64,000 nt of DNA from Planctomycetota bacterium (GTDB lineage Bacteria; Planctomycetota; Planctomycetia; Pirellulales; Lacipirellulaceae), in the NCBI GenBank assembly GCA_029259945.1, contig JAJDEF010000032.1, positions 1-64,000 on the forward strand, given 5' to 3'. Below, in pieces: positions 1 through 8,480 of the stretch (position 1 is the stretch's first letter; every line of letters starts with the position of its first letter). Both the position numbers and the translations under genes were made by a program. The notes below the pieces were generated by a model. That model saw only the letters and a list, made by a program, of their open reading frames with translations, searched no databases and was not told the DNA's origin.

Positions 1-147
1 ACTTGGTCACCCAAACAAAGTGATATTTGATGTCATAACGACTGTGCGAGCCTGTTCGATAGCTTTCCATTCCTCCAGTATAATATCCTAAAGGATTCGC
101 CTAAAGGCGAGGGTTTTAGACCCGTCGCAAGGACAATAAACGCCATT

Positions 148-1272
148 TCAATAGGTCAAACCTACGCGAAATAGCAGCGTGTCGTCTGGCTCGATGTCTG
201 GGGTGGCGCTGTCGAATTCAAAATTTCGAGCAAAGACATAGCCAAACTCGTATCGGCAACTCAGCCCGCCTACGATGTTGCGTTCGTAGCCAGCCAATAC
301 GCGGTAATCAGAGTAGATGATTATATCCTGCGCTTTCGTCGACGGCCGTTCGATCGACCACAGGCCACTTCCGAATTCACCCCCCACGTAAAACCAACGT
401 TCGTCGCCGCTGCCGGGAATGCCGCCGGGCAGTCGCCACGCAATACGGGGGCGCGGGAAGATAAATTCCCATTTGACGTCCGGAGACGGTTGGTGAATCA
501 CACCACCTATCGGCAGCACCGAAACGCCAGCCCGATTATAATATCCAACGCCAAACACCCATTTTGTGCCTGGAGTGGTTTCGTAAACCACAAGGCCTCG
601 TCCCGTGACGCGAAACGCATCGCCATTGCCTTGCTCGAAATCGCTGTAGTAACCAAGCGTGACAGCCACATCCATGGCCCAAGGCCCTCCGCCAAATTTA
701 CGCAGATGGCGGAACTCAAACGAGCTGTCGTAAACACGGTCGGGCAAGTCCGCGCCTACGGGAGCATCCAAAAAATGCACACCGAATTGCGGGGTAATAA
801 GCAACGGTGTGTCGCGACGGAAAAACGGGAACCCAAACACGATTCCTGTTTCTAAATCGCCCCAACCTAGATTGTCACCATCCAGTTGCGGCAACCAAGT
901 TCCTGTAAAAAATAGCTTTTGAAAGATCCCGTTGCGTGCCCCGGGCGGGACCTGGGGCTCCGTCGCTTTAGTGAATTCGTCCGCGTTGAGTACGGCATTC
1001 GGGGTCAGTGTCGCGACACGAAGCGAACTATCAAGTGGAGGAGAGAACTGCTTGCCTTGGGTGGTTGGTGCCACGGGCCCAGTAAACAACACGCTTGGCT
1101 GATAAGGAACCCCTTCAGAAACCACCTGACCACCCCATTGCTGAGTCGGAGGGGTCGCGATGAATTGGGGCTGTGTGCTTGGAGCTGCATGCACTGCGGT
1201 GACTGCAAACAATCGCAGAACCATCAACCAGCTAAAGCAGTGAAAAAGCAAGGGCTTAAGCAAACGGTTCAA
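148..1272 (-). CDS. Putative outer-membrane beta-barrel protein, paralogue 1
   Basis: A 374-residue exported protein of unknown function. Residues 1-29 form a signal peptide (basic start, hydrophobic core, cleavage near VHA/APS). The mature part is rich in aromatic and glycine residues in alternating strand-like segments and ends in FRVGLTY, the terminal aromatic pattern of outer-membrane barrels. It shares blocks with the next gene upstream (DTPLLITP, LPDRVYD, the RGL and LPIGG/LPAGG segments), so the two are tandem paralogues. Its ATG overlaps the stop of that gene by four bases (ATGA), which suggests translational coupling. It may belong to a planctomycete barrel family such as DUF6268, but I cannot confirm the family. 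The barrel assignment is inference from sequence pattern. Confidence 0.7.
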   Translation of the reverse strand: MNRLLKPLLFHCFSWLMVLRLFAVTAVHAAPSTQPQFIATPPTQQWGGQVVSEGVPYQPSVLFTGPVAPTTQGKQFSPPLDSSLRVATLTPNAVLNADEFTKATEPQVPPGARNGIFQKLFFTGTWLPQLDGDNLGWGDLETGIVFGFPFFRRDTPLLITPQFGVHFLDAPVGADLPDRVYDSSFEFRHLRKFGGGPWAMDVAVTLGYYSDFEQGNGDAFRVTGRGLVVYETTPGTKWVFGVGYYNRAGVSVLPIGGVIHQPSPDVKWEFIFPRPRIAWRLPGGIPGSGDERWFYVGGEFGSGLWSIERPSTKAQDIIIYSDYRVLAGYERNIVGGLSCRYEFGYVFARNFEFDSATPDIEPDDTLLFRVGLTY

Positions 1273-2447
1273 AAAGAGACCCCTGCGCGAAGCATAATGC
1301 TATCGTCCAGTTTGAGTTTTGGCGGCAACACTGTCTTGCCGTACACAATTTCACGATCAAAGACATAGCCGACCTCAAAGTGGCCGCGTGCTTGGGTTTG
1401 AGTTTCCCACTCGAATCCGAAAAGTATTCGAATGTCGTTGTAATCAATATCGTCGGGAGCACCAGCGGCAACCCCTGCCGGATCGCGCTCGACGGTCCAG
1501 CGGCCGCCGCCATACTCCCCAGCAACGTAAACCCACCACTGACTCGAACCGACATTAATCGAGCGCTTACGGATTTTGGGGTTAGGAAATACAAGATACG
1601 CATCCCACTCGCTGCTCGGATGCCAATGGACACCACCTGCCGGGAGCAACTTGATACGATTGCGGTCGAGATACCACACCCCAACAAGAACATCAAACTG
1701 AGGAGAAATGGCAAGCACCCCCAGACCTCGTCCCAAGATGCGAATTGAATCCGAATTCAATTCGTTGAAGTCGGTCCAGACACCGGTTCGCAAACCAAGA
1801 TCAGCGTGAAACCAATCGGTCAGCCGTGGATGCCAAGCACCATCGACATAGGCGTCGTAAACCCGCGGGGGCAAGTCGCCTCCAGCCGAGGGGCCATCAA
1901 ACCAATTGAAGGCAAATCCAGGAGTAATTAAAAGAGGCGTATCGGGATTATAAAAAATCGGCACGCCGAAGGTGACGGCAAGTTCGGTGCGGTTGATACC
2001 TAGTGTCTCTGGGTCACTATCGCCCCATATCCAGGTCTGCTCGAAGCTGATTTCTTGCAAAAATCGTTGAAGACGGGCAACCGACCCATCAGAATTTTGA
2101 TACTGATAGGCACCCGATTCCCACTGATAGGGGAGACCGCTTGGGAATAGCGAACCACCTTGTTGCGGCACCCCTGGCGTCGCAGGAGGAGCAAATTGCG
2201 GGGTGATGGGGGGAGTGACATTGGGAGCCAGGTTGTACGGCACATCAGGAGGTGGAGTGCCGAGCAGAGGATTGCCGTAGGGATCGAAGTTCGGCAACGA
2301 CGGCACCGGAGTCGGTGGGATGACCGGCGTCGGGGTTCCATAGCTGGGCGCAGCCGAAGGAAACTGCACACGCTGGGCGACGAGCGACTCACCAAAGATC
2401 GCCCAACTTATGACTGCCAACAGAAATAGGAACATTCGCCGGAACAC
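1269..2447 (-). CDS. Putative outer-membrane beta-barrel protein, paralogue 2
   Basis: A 392-residue exported protein. A signal peptide (residues 1-25, ending SLVAQ) is followed by a proline-rich linker of about 70 residues with many P, T and N (roughly residues 30-100). A barrel-like domain follows, containing DTPLLITPGF, DLPPRVYDAY and a C-terminal LRAGVSF with terminal Phe. It is the first gene of a two-gene unit with its paralogue, overlapping by four bases. The proline-rich linker is absent from the downstream copy, so the two proteins probably differ in how they sit at the envelope. Function is unknown; outer-membrane location is inferred from the signal peptide and the C-terminal aromatic. 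Confidence 0.7.
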   Translation of the reverse strand: MFRRMFLFLLAVISWAIFGESLVAQRVQFPSAAPSYGTPTPVIPPTPVPSLPNFDPYGNPLLGTPPPDVPYNLAPNVTPPITPQFAPPATPGVPQQGGSLFPSGLPYQWESGAYQYQNSDGSVARLQRFLQEISFEQTWIWGDSDPETLGINRTELAVTFGVPIFYNPDTPLLITPGFAFNWFDGPSAGGDLPPRVYDAYVDGAWHPRLTDWFHADLGLRTGVWTDFNELNSDSIRILGRGLGVLAISPQFDVLVGVWYLDRNRIKLLPAGGVHWHPSSEWDAYLVFPNPKIRKRSINVGSSQWWVYVAGEYGGGRWTVERDPAGVAAGAPDDIDYNDIRILFGFEWETQTQARGHFEVGYVFDREIVYGKTVLPPKLKLDDSIMLRAGVSF

Positions 2448-2594
2448 AGCTTGCCTCGAATAGCAAAAGTCGTAGTGCGGGGAAGCAACGATTGCGAGGC
2501 AGTTAGTACTAATTCAGCCCCAAGGTGTCAAGCTCGCTCGGCTGCTAGCACTTCGACGGCCACCATGGGTTGTGATCCAAGAGCAAACCCGACA

Positions 2595-3779
2595 CTACCC
2601 ATTCGCTGGCAAATGCGGTGGCTTCGGCATGCTAGCGTGGGCAGCGTCTTTGCGGCGTCGGGTATGGGTTGGCCGTTGTACACGACGCTGACTACGACTA
2701 CGCAAGGCGACTAAGCAGATTTCTCGACCGTTGGATGCCAACTGGCGGGTACGAACGTCGCGATAACCCCAACTGCGAACACGTTCGATATAGCCTGGAA
2801 GCTGTGCTGCTAGCTTCCAATCCGTGAATTTTAGGGTGAGCAACAACCCTCGAACGGCAGTCGCTTTGTTCGAGACGATATCTTCAACAGCATCAAGTGT
2901 ATAAGTGGGAGTGACGTTCATATCGGCAGCAAGCCAACGGACTCCGTGCAATTGTCGACGCGACACCTCAGCAGAACGTCGACGCAAGTGCTGAAAATTG
3001 GGATGCTCGTTCACTTCAAGCTCAACTTCCGCCGGGTCGACGCCCAGGACGCGAGCCCCCCGGTCGAGCAAGGCTTGTGCTGCCCCGCCTGGGGCGCAAC
3101 CCAACTCAAGGCAGAGATCGCCCTTTAAGATCGGCAATGCAGACCATTCGAGCGATTCGGCCATTTTGAGATAGGCTCGACTCACTGCGTGCTCGGGCAA
3201 ATCGAGTGGCGGTACTCCGCCTGGCCAGCAGTCGAAGCGCCGGGTTGTGCGATGGCAGCCGATCCACCACTCGTTGGGTTCGACCAGAACCACGTCAAGC
3301 ACCCAGCCATTCCGGCGACTCGGTGGTCGCGGGACGGCTGGCATGGGGTGCAACGATTCGATGGGTGAGCGCTCGCGAATCACCCGCTCTACCTCTTGAG
3401 CTAAGAGCGTCTGCCCTGGCTCAAATCCGCGGGTGCCCGACAACTTGGCATCACGTTGCCAAGTGTGAATGTCAGCAAACCCCTCAGACGCAACTAACTG
3501 TTTAATAGCCGGAGTTTCCCAAACCTGCGCAGCCAACTCGCCTGTTTTCGAGCCCACCAACTTTCCTAACGAAAAACCGTAGGCCCGTGCAAACGTCGAA
3601 GGCAATTGAAATTGCTCGGGCTGCTGACAGGGCTCGCCCAGTTTGAAGGTAACAAACCCTGGTCGCGAAAAAGCAAGGCGTGCATCCGCAAGCCGAGCAG
3701 CAATTTCCTGCTTGAGCACCTGCTCTGCACCACGCTGGCAAACGGTAAAGATAAACTGAGGGGGCCAATCGTTGGACAT
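2595..3779 (-). CDS. rlmM: RlmM-like 23S rRNA 2'-O-methyltransferase
   Basis: A 394-residue SAM-dependent RNA methyltransferase resembling RlmM, which 2'-O-methylates C2498 of 23S rRNA in E. coli. The N-terminal 150 residues look THUMP-like. The Rossmann domain carries the SAM loop LELGCAPGGAAQALL (about residues 224-238) and GVDPAEV after it. The catalytic set of this family is visible as K205 (AYLKMAE), D286 (AADMN) and K317 (LTLKFTDW). A basic C-terminal tail (RSRSQRR and onward, about 40 residues) extends beyond the E. coli protein and could bind RNA. The family is clear. The exact target nucleotide is transferred from E. coli and remains inference. Confidence 0.8.
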   Translation of the reverse strand: MSNDWPPQFIFTVCQRGAEQVLKQEIAARLADARLAFSRPGFVTFKLGEPCQQPEQFQLPSTFARAYGFSLGKLVGSKTGELAAQVWETPAIKQLVASEGFADIHTWQRDAKLSGTRGFEPGQTLLAQEVERVIRERSPIESLHPMPAVPRPPSRRNGWVLDVVLVEPNEWWIGCHRTTRRFDCWPGGVPPLDLPEHAVSRAYLKMAESLEWSALPILKGDLCLELGCAPGGAAQALLDRGARVLGVDPAEVELEVNEHPNFQHLRRRSAEVSRRQLHGVRWLAADMNVTPTYTLDAVEDIVSNKATAVRGLLLTLKFTDWKLAAQLPGYIERVRSWGYRDVRTRQLASNGREICLVALRSRSQRRVQRPTHTRRRKDAAHASMPKPPHLPANG

Positions 3780-3912
3780 GCAGGTGGTTCGCTAGGATAG
3801 AACTTGGTTCGTTACTCCCAGTGTAACACGCGGCTACCGCCTATCGATAGCTGGTGCCCCAATGTGGACGAGGGAATCAACCCATCCATTACCTAAGCAC
3901 TGGCAAGTAATA

Positions 3913-6213
3913 TCATTTCCCCACGGGCCGAATTGGGCTGTGGGAAAGCACAAAACGTTTTTCGCCGGCGGTGGCAAACTGTACGGTTGCCCGGCGGTTA
4001 TGGCCCGAACCCGAGAGAGCGACAATCTTTCCCAGGCCGTGCTGCGGGTGAGAGACGGCCATGCCCTGGGCGAACACGTTGGGCGAAACCGGCTTTTGAG
4101 ACTCAGTGGTTGCCCCTGCCAGTTGGGCGGCTGTGGTGACTTGGGCGGCTGCTATCTGCAAACTAGGTGTGTCCGACTCTTCGTCATCGGGTGGCTCAAC
4201 GACAAATCCATCGTTCTGGGCTTCTAGTGCCACTGGATCGAACGCGAGGTCATCGTCCCAGGTAGACTCATCCCAACCGCCATCGTCCTTTGAATTCTGA
4301 GTAAGCTCGAGTTCTTCTCGCGGCATTTCAAGCAGAAACGAACTGGGGACGGTGCGACGTCGTTGCCCACGAAAATCGCGGTGCGCGGCGTAGCTAAGCT
4401 GCAAGTGTTTTTCCGCACGAGTGATACCCACGAATGCCAATCGCCGTTCCTCTTCGAGTTGCGATTCATCGCTGGTACTACGCTCGTGCGGCAACAGTCC
4501 GTGCTCGACTGCGATGAGATAAACTGACGGAAATTCTAAGCCCTTGGCGGCATGCAGCGTCATCAGCGTCACTTTTTCGGTCTCGGTCTCCCAGCCATCG
4601 GTCTCTCCGGTGAGCCAAGCATTTTCTAAATAGGTTTCTAAATGACCGCCCCCCGGATTTTTCTCGTCGAACTGCCGTGCGTCGGTGAGCAGCTCTTCGA
4701 TATTCGCCAGTCGATTCAAGTCTTCTTCGGAGTCCCCTTCTTCGAGGTGCTCGTGATAACCCGACTCGCTCAGGATGGTGCCAAGAATCTCTTCGACGTC
4801 GCCTGCCGCAAGTTGGCTCAGCTTGTCAGCCAAAGAGACATAGACGGCCACTTTTTTAGCCGAGCGTACAGCCAGACCTTCGACCTGAACCGCCTCGCGC
4901 GCTGCATCCAGTAGCGAAAGGCCATGGCGGTAGGCATGCTGGGTGAGCCGATCGATCGTCTTACGACCGATGCCACGGGCAGGCGTGTTAATGGTGCGAA
5001 GCACCGCCTGATCGTCGCGAGGGTTGTTGATTAATTGGCAATAGGCCAGCACATCTTTGATTTCTTTACGTTGGTAAAACTCTTGGCCACGGATAATCTG
5101 GTAAGGGACACCCGCTTGGCGCAACGCGCTTTCGAGCACACGCGAAAGCGCGTTAACGCGGTAGAAAATGGCAAAGTCGCTCGCCTGGTGCCTGCCTGCC
5201 GCAATCGCTTCGGCAATTTGCGCTGCAATTCCTTCCGCTTCATCATCTTGATTGGCATACTCGACCAGGCGGACGGCGTTGCCTTCGTCGTTGTCGGTGA
5301 ACAATGCTTTTTTCTTGCGTCGCAAATTATGAGCGATGAGCTGATCGGCCACGCGTAGAATGCGTTTTGTGCTTCGATAGTTCCGCTCGAGCCGAACGAC
5401 TTTGACTTCTGGGTAGTCGGTCTCAAACTGTAAGATGTTATTGATGTCAGCCCCGCGCCAGCCATAAATCGATTGGTCGGGGTCGCCCGTCACCGCCAAG
5501 TTGGGATAGTCAACCGACAAGGCGCGAAGCAACACATATTGAACATGGTTGGTGTCTTGGTATTCATCGACAAGGATGTATCGAAATCGTTCGTCGAGCG
5601 TCGCGCGGACTTCTGCATTCTGATAAAGCAGTTGAGCGATGTGAAGAAGCAGGTCGTCGAAATCGACGGCCGAAGAGGCGAGTAGCCGCGCTTGATACGC
5701 GGGATAGATTTCAGCGACAATTTGGCTGAGCGGGCTTCCAGGTCGTGGTTCATATTTGTCGGCGGTGATTAATTTATTCTTGGCGGCACTAATGGCGTGG
5801 GCGATGCGATCGGGCGTGTAGTGCATCGTCTTGAAGTTGCCCGTATCGATCAATCGAGCCAGGGTCTGCTTGGCGTCTTTCGTATCGTATATCGTAAAAT
5901 TGGGCGTCAACCCGACGTATTCGGCGTAGTGCCGCAACAGGCGGGCACCGAAGCGGTGAAAAGTGCTGACCCAAACCGGTTCTCCCGGCACCAACTGCTC
6001 GACGCGCGCGTGCATCTCGTCGGCAGCTTTATTCGTGAACGTGAGCGCAAGGATATTCGAAGCTGCAACACCCGCTTGTCGCATGTGCGCAATACGATGG
6101 GTAACGACCCGCGTCTTGCCGCTCCCAGGGCCTGCTAGCACAAGCATCGGGCCATCGACGTGGCGAACCGCCTCGCATTGTGCTTCGTTGAGAGATTCGA
6201 AAAGTGGATCCAC
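3913..6213 (-). CDS. pcrA: ATP-dependent DNA helicase, PcrA/UvrD family
   Basis: A 766-residue superfamily 1A 3'-5' helicase acting in nucleotide excision and mismatch repair and in clearing recombination intermediates. Visible motifs are Walker A GPGSGKTR (28-35), the motif II region VDEYQDTN, motif III GDPDQSIYGWRGAD, motif IV RLERNYRS and motif V/VI with LMTLHAAKGLEFPSV and VGITRAEK. A linker rich in Asp and Glu follows. The last 55 residues (GMAVSHPQHGLGKIVAL and onward) match the Tudor-like C-terminal domain through which PcrA/UvrD contacts RNA polymerase. The length is normal for the family. It is alone on its strand between rlmM and a divergent small gene. The choice between the names pcrA and uvrD is arbitrary. 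Confidence 0.93.
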   Translation of the reverse strand: MDPLFESLNEAQCEAVRHVDGPMLVLAGPGSGKTRVVTHRIAHMRQAGVAASNILALTFTNKAADEMHARVEQLVPGEPVWVSTFHRFGARLLRHYAEYVGLTPNFTIYDTKDAKQTLARLIDTGNFKTMHYTPDRIAHAISAAKNKLITADKYEPRPGSPLSQIVAEIYPAYQARLLASSAVDFDDLLLHIAQLLYQNAEVRATLDERFRYILVDEYQDTNHVQYVLLRALSVDYPNLAVTGDPDQSIYGWRGADINNILQFETDYPEVKVVRLERNYRSTKRILRVADQLIAHNLRRKKKALFTDNDEGNAVRLVEYANQDDEAEGIAAQIAEAIAAGRHQASDFAIFYRVNALSRVLESALRQAGVPYQIIRGQEFYQRKEIKDVLAYCQLINNPRDDQAVLRTINTPARGIGRKTIDRLTQHAYRHGLSLLDAAREAVQVEGLAVRSAKKVAVYVSLADKLSQLAAGDVEEILGTILSESGYHEHLEEGDSEEDLNRLANIEELLTDARQFDEKNPGGGHLETYLENAWLTGETDGWETETEKVTLMTLHAAKGLEFPSVYLIAVEHGLLPHERSTSDESQLEEERRLAFVGITRAEKHLQLSYAAHRDFRGQRRRTVPSSFLLEMPREELELTQNSKDDGGWDESTWDDDLAFDPVALEAQNDGFVVEPPDDEESDTPSLQIAAAQVTTAAQLAGATTESQKPVSPNVFAQGMAVSHPQHGLGKIVALSGSGHNRRATVQFATAGEKRFVLSHSPIRPVGK

Positions 6214-6365
6214 GAACGATCAAGCTTTCTCTGGCTATCAAACACGATACGGTAAAAATACCGCACTCAAAAGTATCCAGTGTATCCTATGCCCAGGCCG
6301 TTTGTCGCGCCAATGACAGCAGATAGGAGGAGTTGCAAAAAATCTCACCAGTTCGCCATTTTTCT

Positions 6366-6395
6366 TTGCTGAAAAATGGCGGAAGTTGCTATACT
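6366..6395 (+). promoter_or_regulatory. Candidate sigma-70-type promoter of the alpha-CTD gene
   Basis: A -35-like TTGCTG and a -10 TATACT are separated by 18 bases, about 105 bases upstream of the alpha-CTD start codon. The 5' leader that follows contains a short hairpin (7-bp stem GGTCGAG/CTCGACC, 6451-6473) just before the ribosome binding site. This is a consensus match only, with no experimental support. Confidence 0.45.
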
Positions 6396-6500
6396 CCCAA
6401 CCAGATTGATACGCAATTTGCGTCCCAGGGTTGGGAAAGAACATTTCGAAGGTCGAGCCGGTCAAACTCGACCCTCACTCAGTAAGGGAAGGAGCCCACC

Positions 6501-6767
6501 ATGACACGCGTTCCAATTAATCAAGCCGAACTGGCCAACCAAGGAATGCAAGAGCGTCTAGAGATGAGCACTGCCGAGATCGGCTTAGCCGTGCGAACAA
6601 CCAACTGTCTCGAAGATCGCGGCATTTTCACCGTCAACGATCTTTTGCATTGCACCCGCGAAGATCTGCTAAGCATTTCGAACTTCGGAGAGAAAACTCT
6701 CGACGAGGTTTACAAGTCGCTGGAGAAAATCGGTTTTAATCGCCCCCAGCGCAACGTCCCTCGCTAG
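6501..6767 (+). CDS. Stand-alone RNA polymerase alpha C-terminal-domain protein
   Basis: An 88-residue protein consisting almost entirely of an RNA polymerase alpha-CTD (residues about 22-80). In E. coli alpha, DNA contacts with the UP element and activators use R265, N268, G296, K298, S299 and E302. The equivalents here are R32, N35, G63, K65, T66 and E69 (in AVRTTNCLED and NFGEKTLDEV), so the DNA-binding face is preserved. There is no alpha N-terminal (assembly) domain. The start has a strong AAGGAG at 6489-6494. It has its own promoter and a good terminator, so it is monocistronic. The helix-hairpin-helix fold could let it bind DNA independently or act as a decoy for alpha partners; that role is inference. 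Confidence 0.85.
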   Translation: MTRVPINQAELANQGMQERLEMSTAEIGLAVRTTNCLEDRGIFTVNDLLHCTREDLLSISNFGEKTLDEVYKSLEKIGFNRPQRNVPR

Positions 6768-6798
6768 ATCGATTTTTCGGCGAGGTAGCTCGCGAATC

Positions 6799-6831
6799 GT
6801 AGGGTGGGTGCAGCGGAGCGAAACCCACCGG
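6799..6831. repeat. Short palindromic repeat with GGTGGGT/ACCCACC arms
   Basis: GGTGGGT (6803-6809) and ACCCACC (6823-6829) form arms around GCAGCGGAGCGAA. This resembles a short intergenic palindrome common in environmental bacterial genomes. It lies directly downstream of the alpha-CTD gene, ahead of its terminator. Confidence 0.5.
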
Positions 6832-6949
6832 AATTCGAATTAAGGTGCGTTCCTTGGGGGCAGTAAGTTACTGCTAACTCTAACCTTGAAACCATAAATC
6901 GCACGCACCGTTTTTTAACGACCACAGACCCTGCGACTGCTACCACACC

Positions 6950-6979
6950 AGGCCGTGCATATTGCACGGCCTTTTTTTG
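6950..6979 (+). terminator. Rho-independent terminator of the alpha-CTD gene
   Basis: A perfect stem GGCCGTGCA/TGCACGGCC with a three-base loop is followed at once by seven T. It lies about 180 bases after the stop codon and faces the plus strand. Confidence 0.85.
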
Positions 6980-7388
6980 TGAGAAGGTAGGGGGAATGGT
7001 TGCTAGCCTTAAATTCTGCGCGAACGTTTCATTTGTTCATCACGTAAGGTACTCGAGGTTGAGTATCTCAAACGGCGCTGATGTATTTTGGCATCATTCG
7101 CCGCTTGGCTGCAGGGCTGCAGATTTTAGGCTAGAATTGACCAATAAGGGGATGCTTCTCTCTGCCGGCGGCACATTTCGCCAGCAGAGACAGCGGCCGC
7201 CCCAGGTGCCTGGATCACTTTTCCAGCCATCTTTTCCTAAGTCGCAAACTCTCCCCAAATTGAATTCGTCACCAAATTTGGTTTCGAAGACAGAAAATCA
7301 TTGCCAAGAGTGGTGGTGGGAGATTAAACCTGTATTAGTGGGGGCGAGTAGGCTCCCCGTTCCTTTTTGCTTAACGAGATGATCAATC
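6980..7388. other. Gene-free leader region before the secreted Tyr-rich protein
   Basis: About 410 bases without a supported gene. It contains a small palindromic CTGCAGGGCTGCAG near 7110. It presumably holds the promoter and leader of the gene starting at 7389. I see no convincing -35/-10 pair or riboswitch. Confidence 0.4.
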
Positions 7389-8303
7389 ATGAAATCTTTT
7401 TCGATGCGTTTTGTCTTGGCTGGACTCGTGGTAACCGCGCTCACCGTGATGTCGATGAAAATGACCCGCGCGCAATGCTCGACTTGTCCAGCTCCGACCG
7501 TGGCCTATCAGCCGGTGGTTGCTCAAACGACAGTCGCCTATCGGCCTTACACCGCTTGGTATCCAGGAAAGCTTTTTGATCAGATGCGTCTGCGCCGATA
7601 CGGAGTCACGACTGCTGCCGCAACGCCCACCTACACCACTTCGTACGCACCCTACACCGCCGGGTATGCCCCGTATACGGCAGCCTATCAGCCGTATGTG
7701 ACGTCGTATGCTCCGTTAGGGCGAAGAATGGTAGCAAGGCCAATCCTACAAACCTCGTACTACGTTCCTGCTGTCGCAGGCAACCATTGTTCGACTTGCA
7801 CACAAACGGTGGCTCGCCAAGTCGTGTTGCATCCCGTGGTTGCCTCTTGCTGTCATGCAGGATGCACCGGCTGCTCAGCTTGTTCGACTGGCGTAAGCCA
7901 AGCGTCGTACACCCAGCCCGCCTGCTCGAATTGTGCCGGTGGAGCAGCCGCGCCTAGTTACACAGCACCTCAAGGCGCAGCAACGGTCGGACCGAACACT
8001 GGGCAACCCGCACTAGGCCCCAACGAACAAGTTCCCACCCAATCGAACTACCCCTCGCTGAAGCCAACACCCGCCCCGGTTCCAGAAAGCAGTGCTCCAG
8101 AAGCGGCTCCTGCTGATTCCAACACATTGCTCGAAGCGCCACGGCTATTAGATCCTCGCGATCGCACGGCTAGCCGCCCCAGTGTGGATGTTTGGAATGC
8201 CGTCTACAGCCAGCCTGTCACTCGCCAAGCGGTTTCGCAAACGAGCTACAAGCCAACAAACACTGATGCCGATGGCTGGAGTTCGGTACCTAGCAACCGC
8301 TAG
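7389..8303 (+). CDS. Secreted Tyr/Pro/Cys-rich repeat protein
   Basis: A 304-residue exported protein with no recognised domain. Residues 1-28 are a signal peptide (MKSF, hydrophobic core, cleavage near TRA/QC). The mature N-terminal half carries degenerate repeats of the type SYAPYTAGYAPYTAAYQPY (about residues 78-108). The middle has paired cysteines (CSTC near the start, CSTC, CCHAGC, CSAC, CSNC), arranged as CxxC units that could form disulfides or bind metal. The C-terminal third is rich in P, A, S and T. It is monocistronic with its own terminator. The composition suggests a structural surface or periplasmic component. Function is unknown. Confidence 0.75.
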   Translation: MKSFSMRFVLAGLVVTALTVMSMKMTRAQCSTCPAPTVAYQPVVAQTTVAYRPYTAWYPGKLFDQMRLRRYGVTTAAATPTYTTSYAPYTAGYAPYTAAYQPYVTSYAPLGRRMVARPILQTSYYVPAVAGNHCSTCTQTVARQVVLHPVVASCCHAGCTGCSACSTGVSQASYTQPACSNCAGGAAAPSYTAPQGAATVGPNTGQPALGPNEQVPTQSNYPSLKPTPAPVPESSAPEAAPADSNTLLEAPRLLDPRDRTASRPSVDVWNAVYSQPVTRQAVSQTSYKPTNTDADGWSSVPSNR

Positions 8304-8331
8304 CTCAGACTAAAAGCAACTTAGCTGACCC

Positions 8332-8371
8332 AATGCCCTTGCCGTCTACGGATGGTGAGGGCATTTTTTTG
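8332..8371 (+). terminator. Rho-independent terminator of the secreted Tyr-rich protein
   Basis: A 12-bp stem (AATGCCCTTGCC pairing with GGTGAGGGCATT, two G-T wobbles) with a ten-base loop is followed by a run of seven T. It begins 28 bases after the stop codon. Confidence 0.85.
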
Positions 8372-8385
8372 TAGAAATAAATTAA

Positions 8386-8462
8386 ACCGCAGAGAACGCA
8401 GAGTCGCGTAGAGAAAGTCCTGTTTTAAAAATCCCCTCTGCGCTCTCTGCGTCCTCTGCGGT
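8386..8462. repeat. Inverted-repeat element of the CAGAG family, copy 1
   Basis: ACCGCAGAGAACGCAGAG at the left end and the reverse complement of ACCGCAGAGGACGCAGAG at the right end give near-identical 18-base inverted termini around a 40-base core. It resembles the elements at 15606-15689 and 17801-17850. No coding capacity. Confidence 0.65.
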
Positions 8463-8480
8463 AAAAAAATGATTGTCAAG

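Noticed and set aside
1-147. Possible terminator hairpin TCGCC/GGCGA near 95-110
   Set aside because: The stem is only five bases and the T-run is interrupted; too weak to call.
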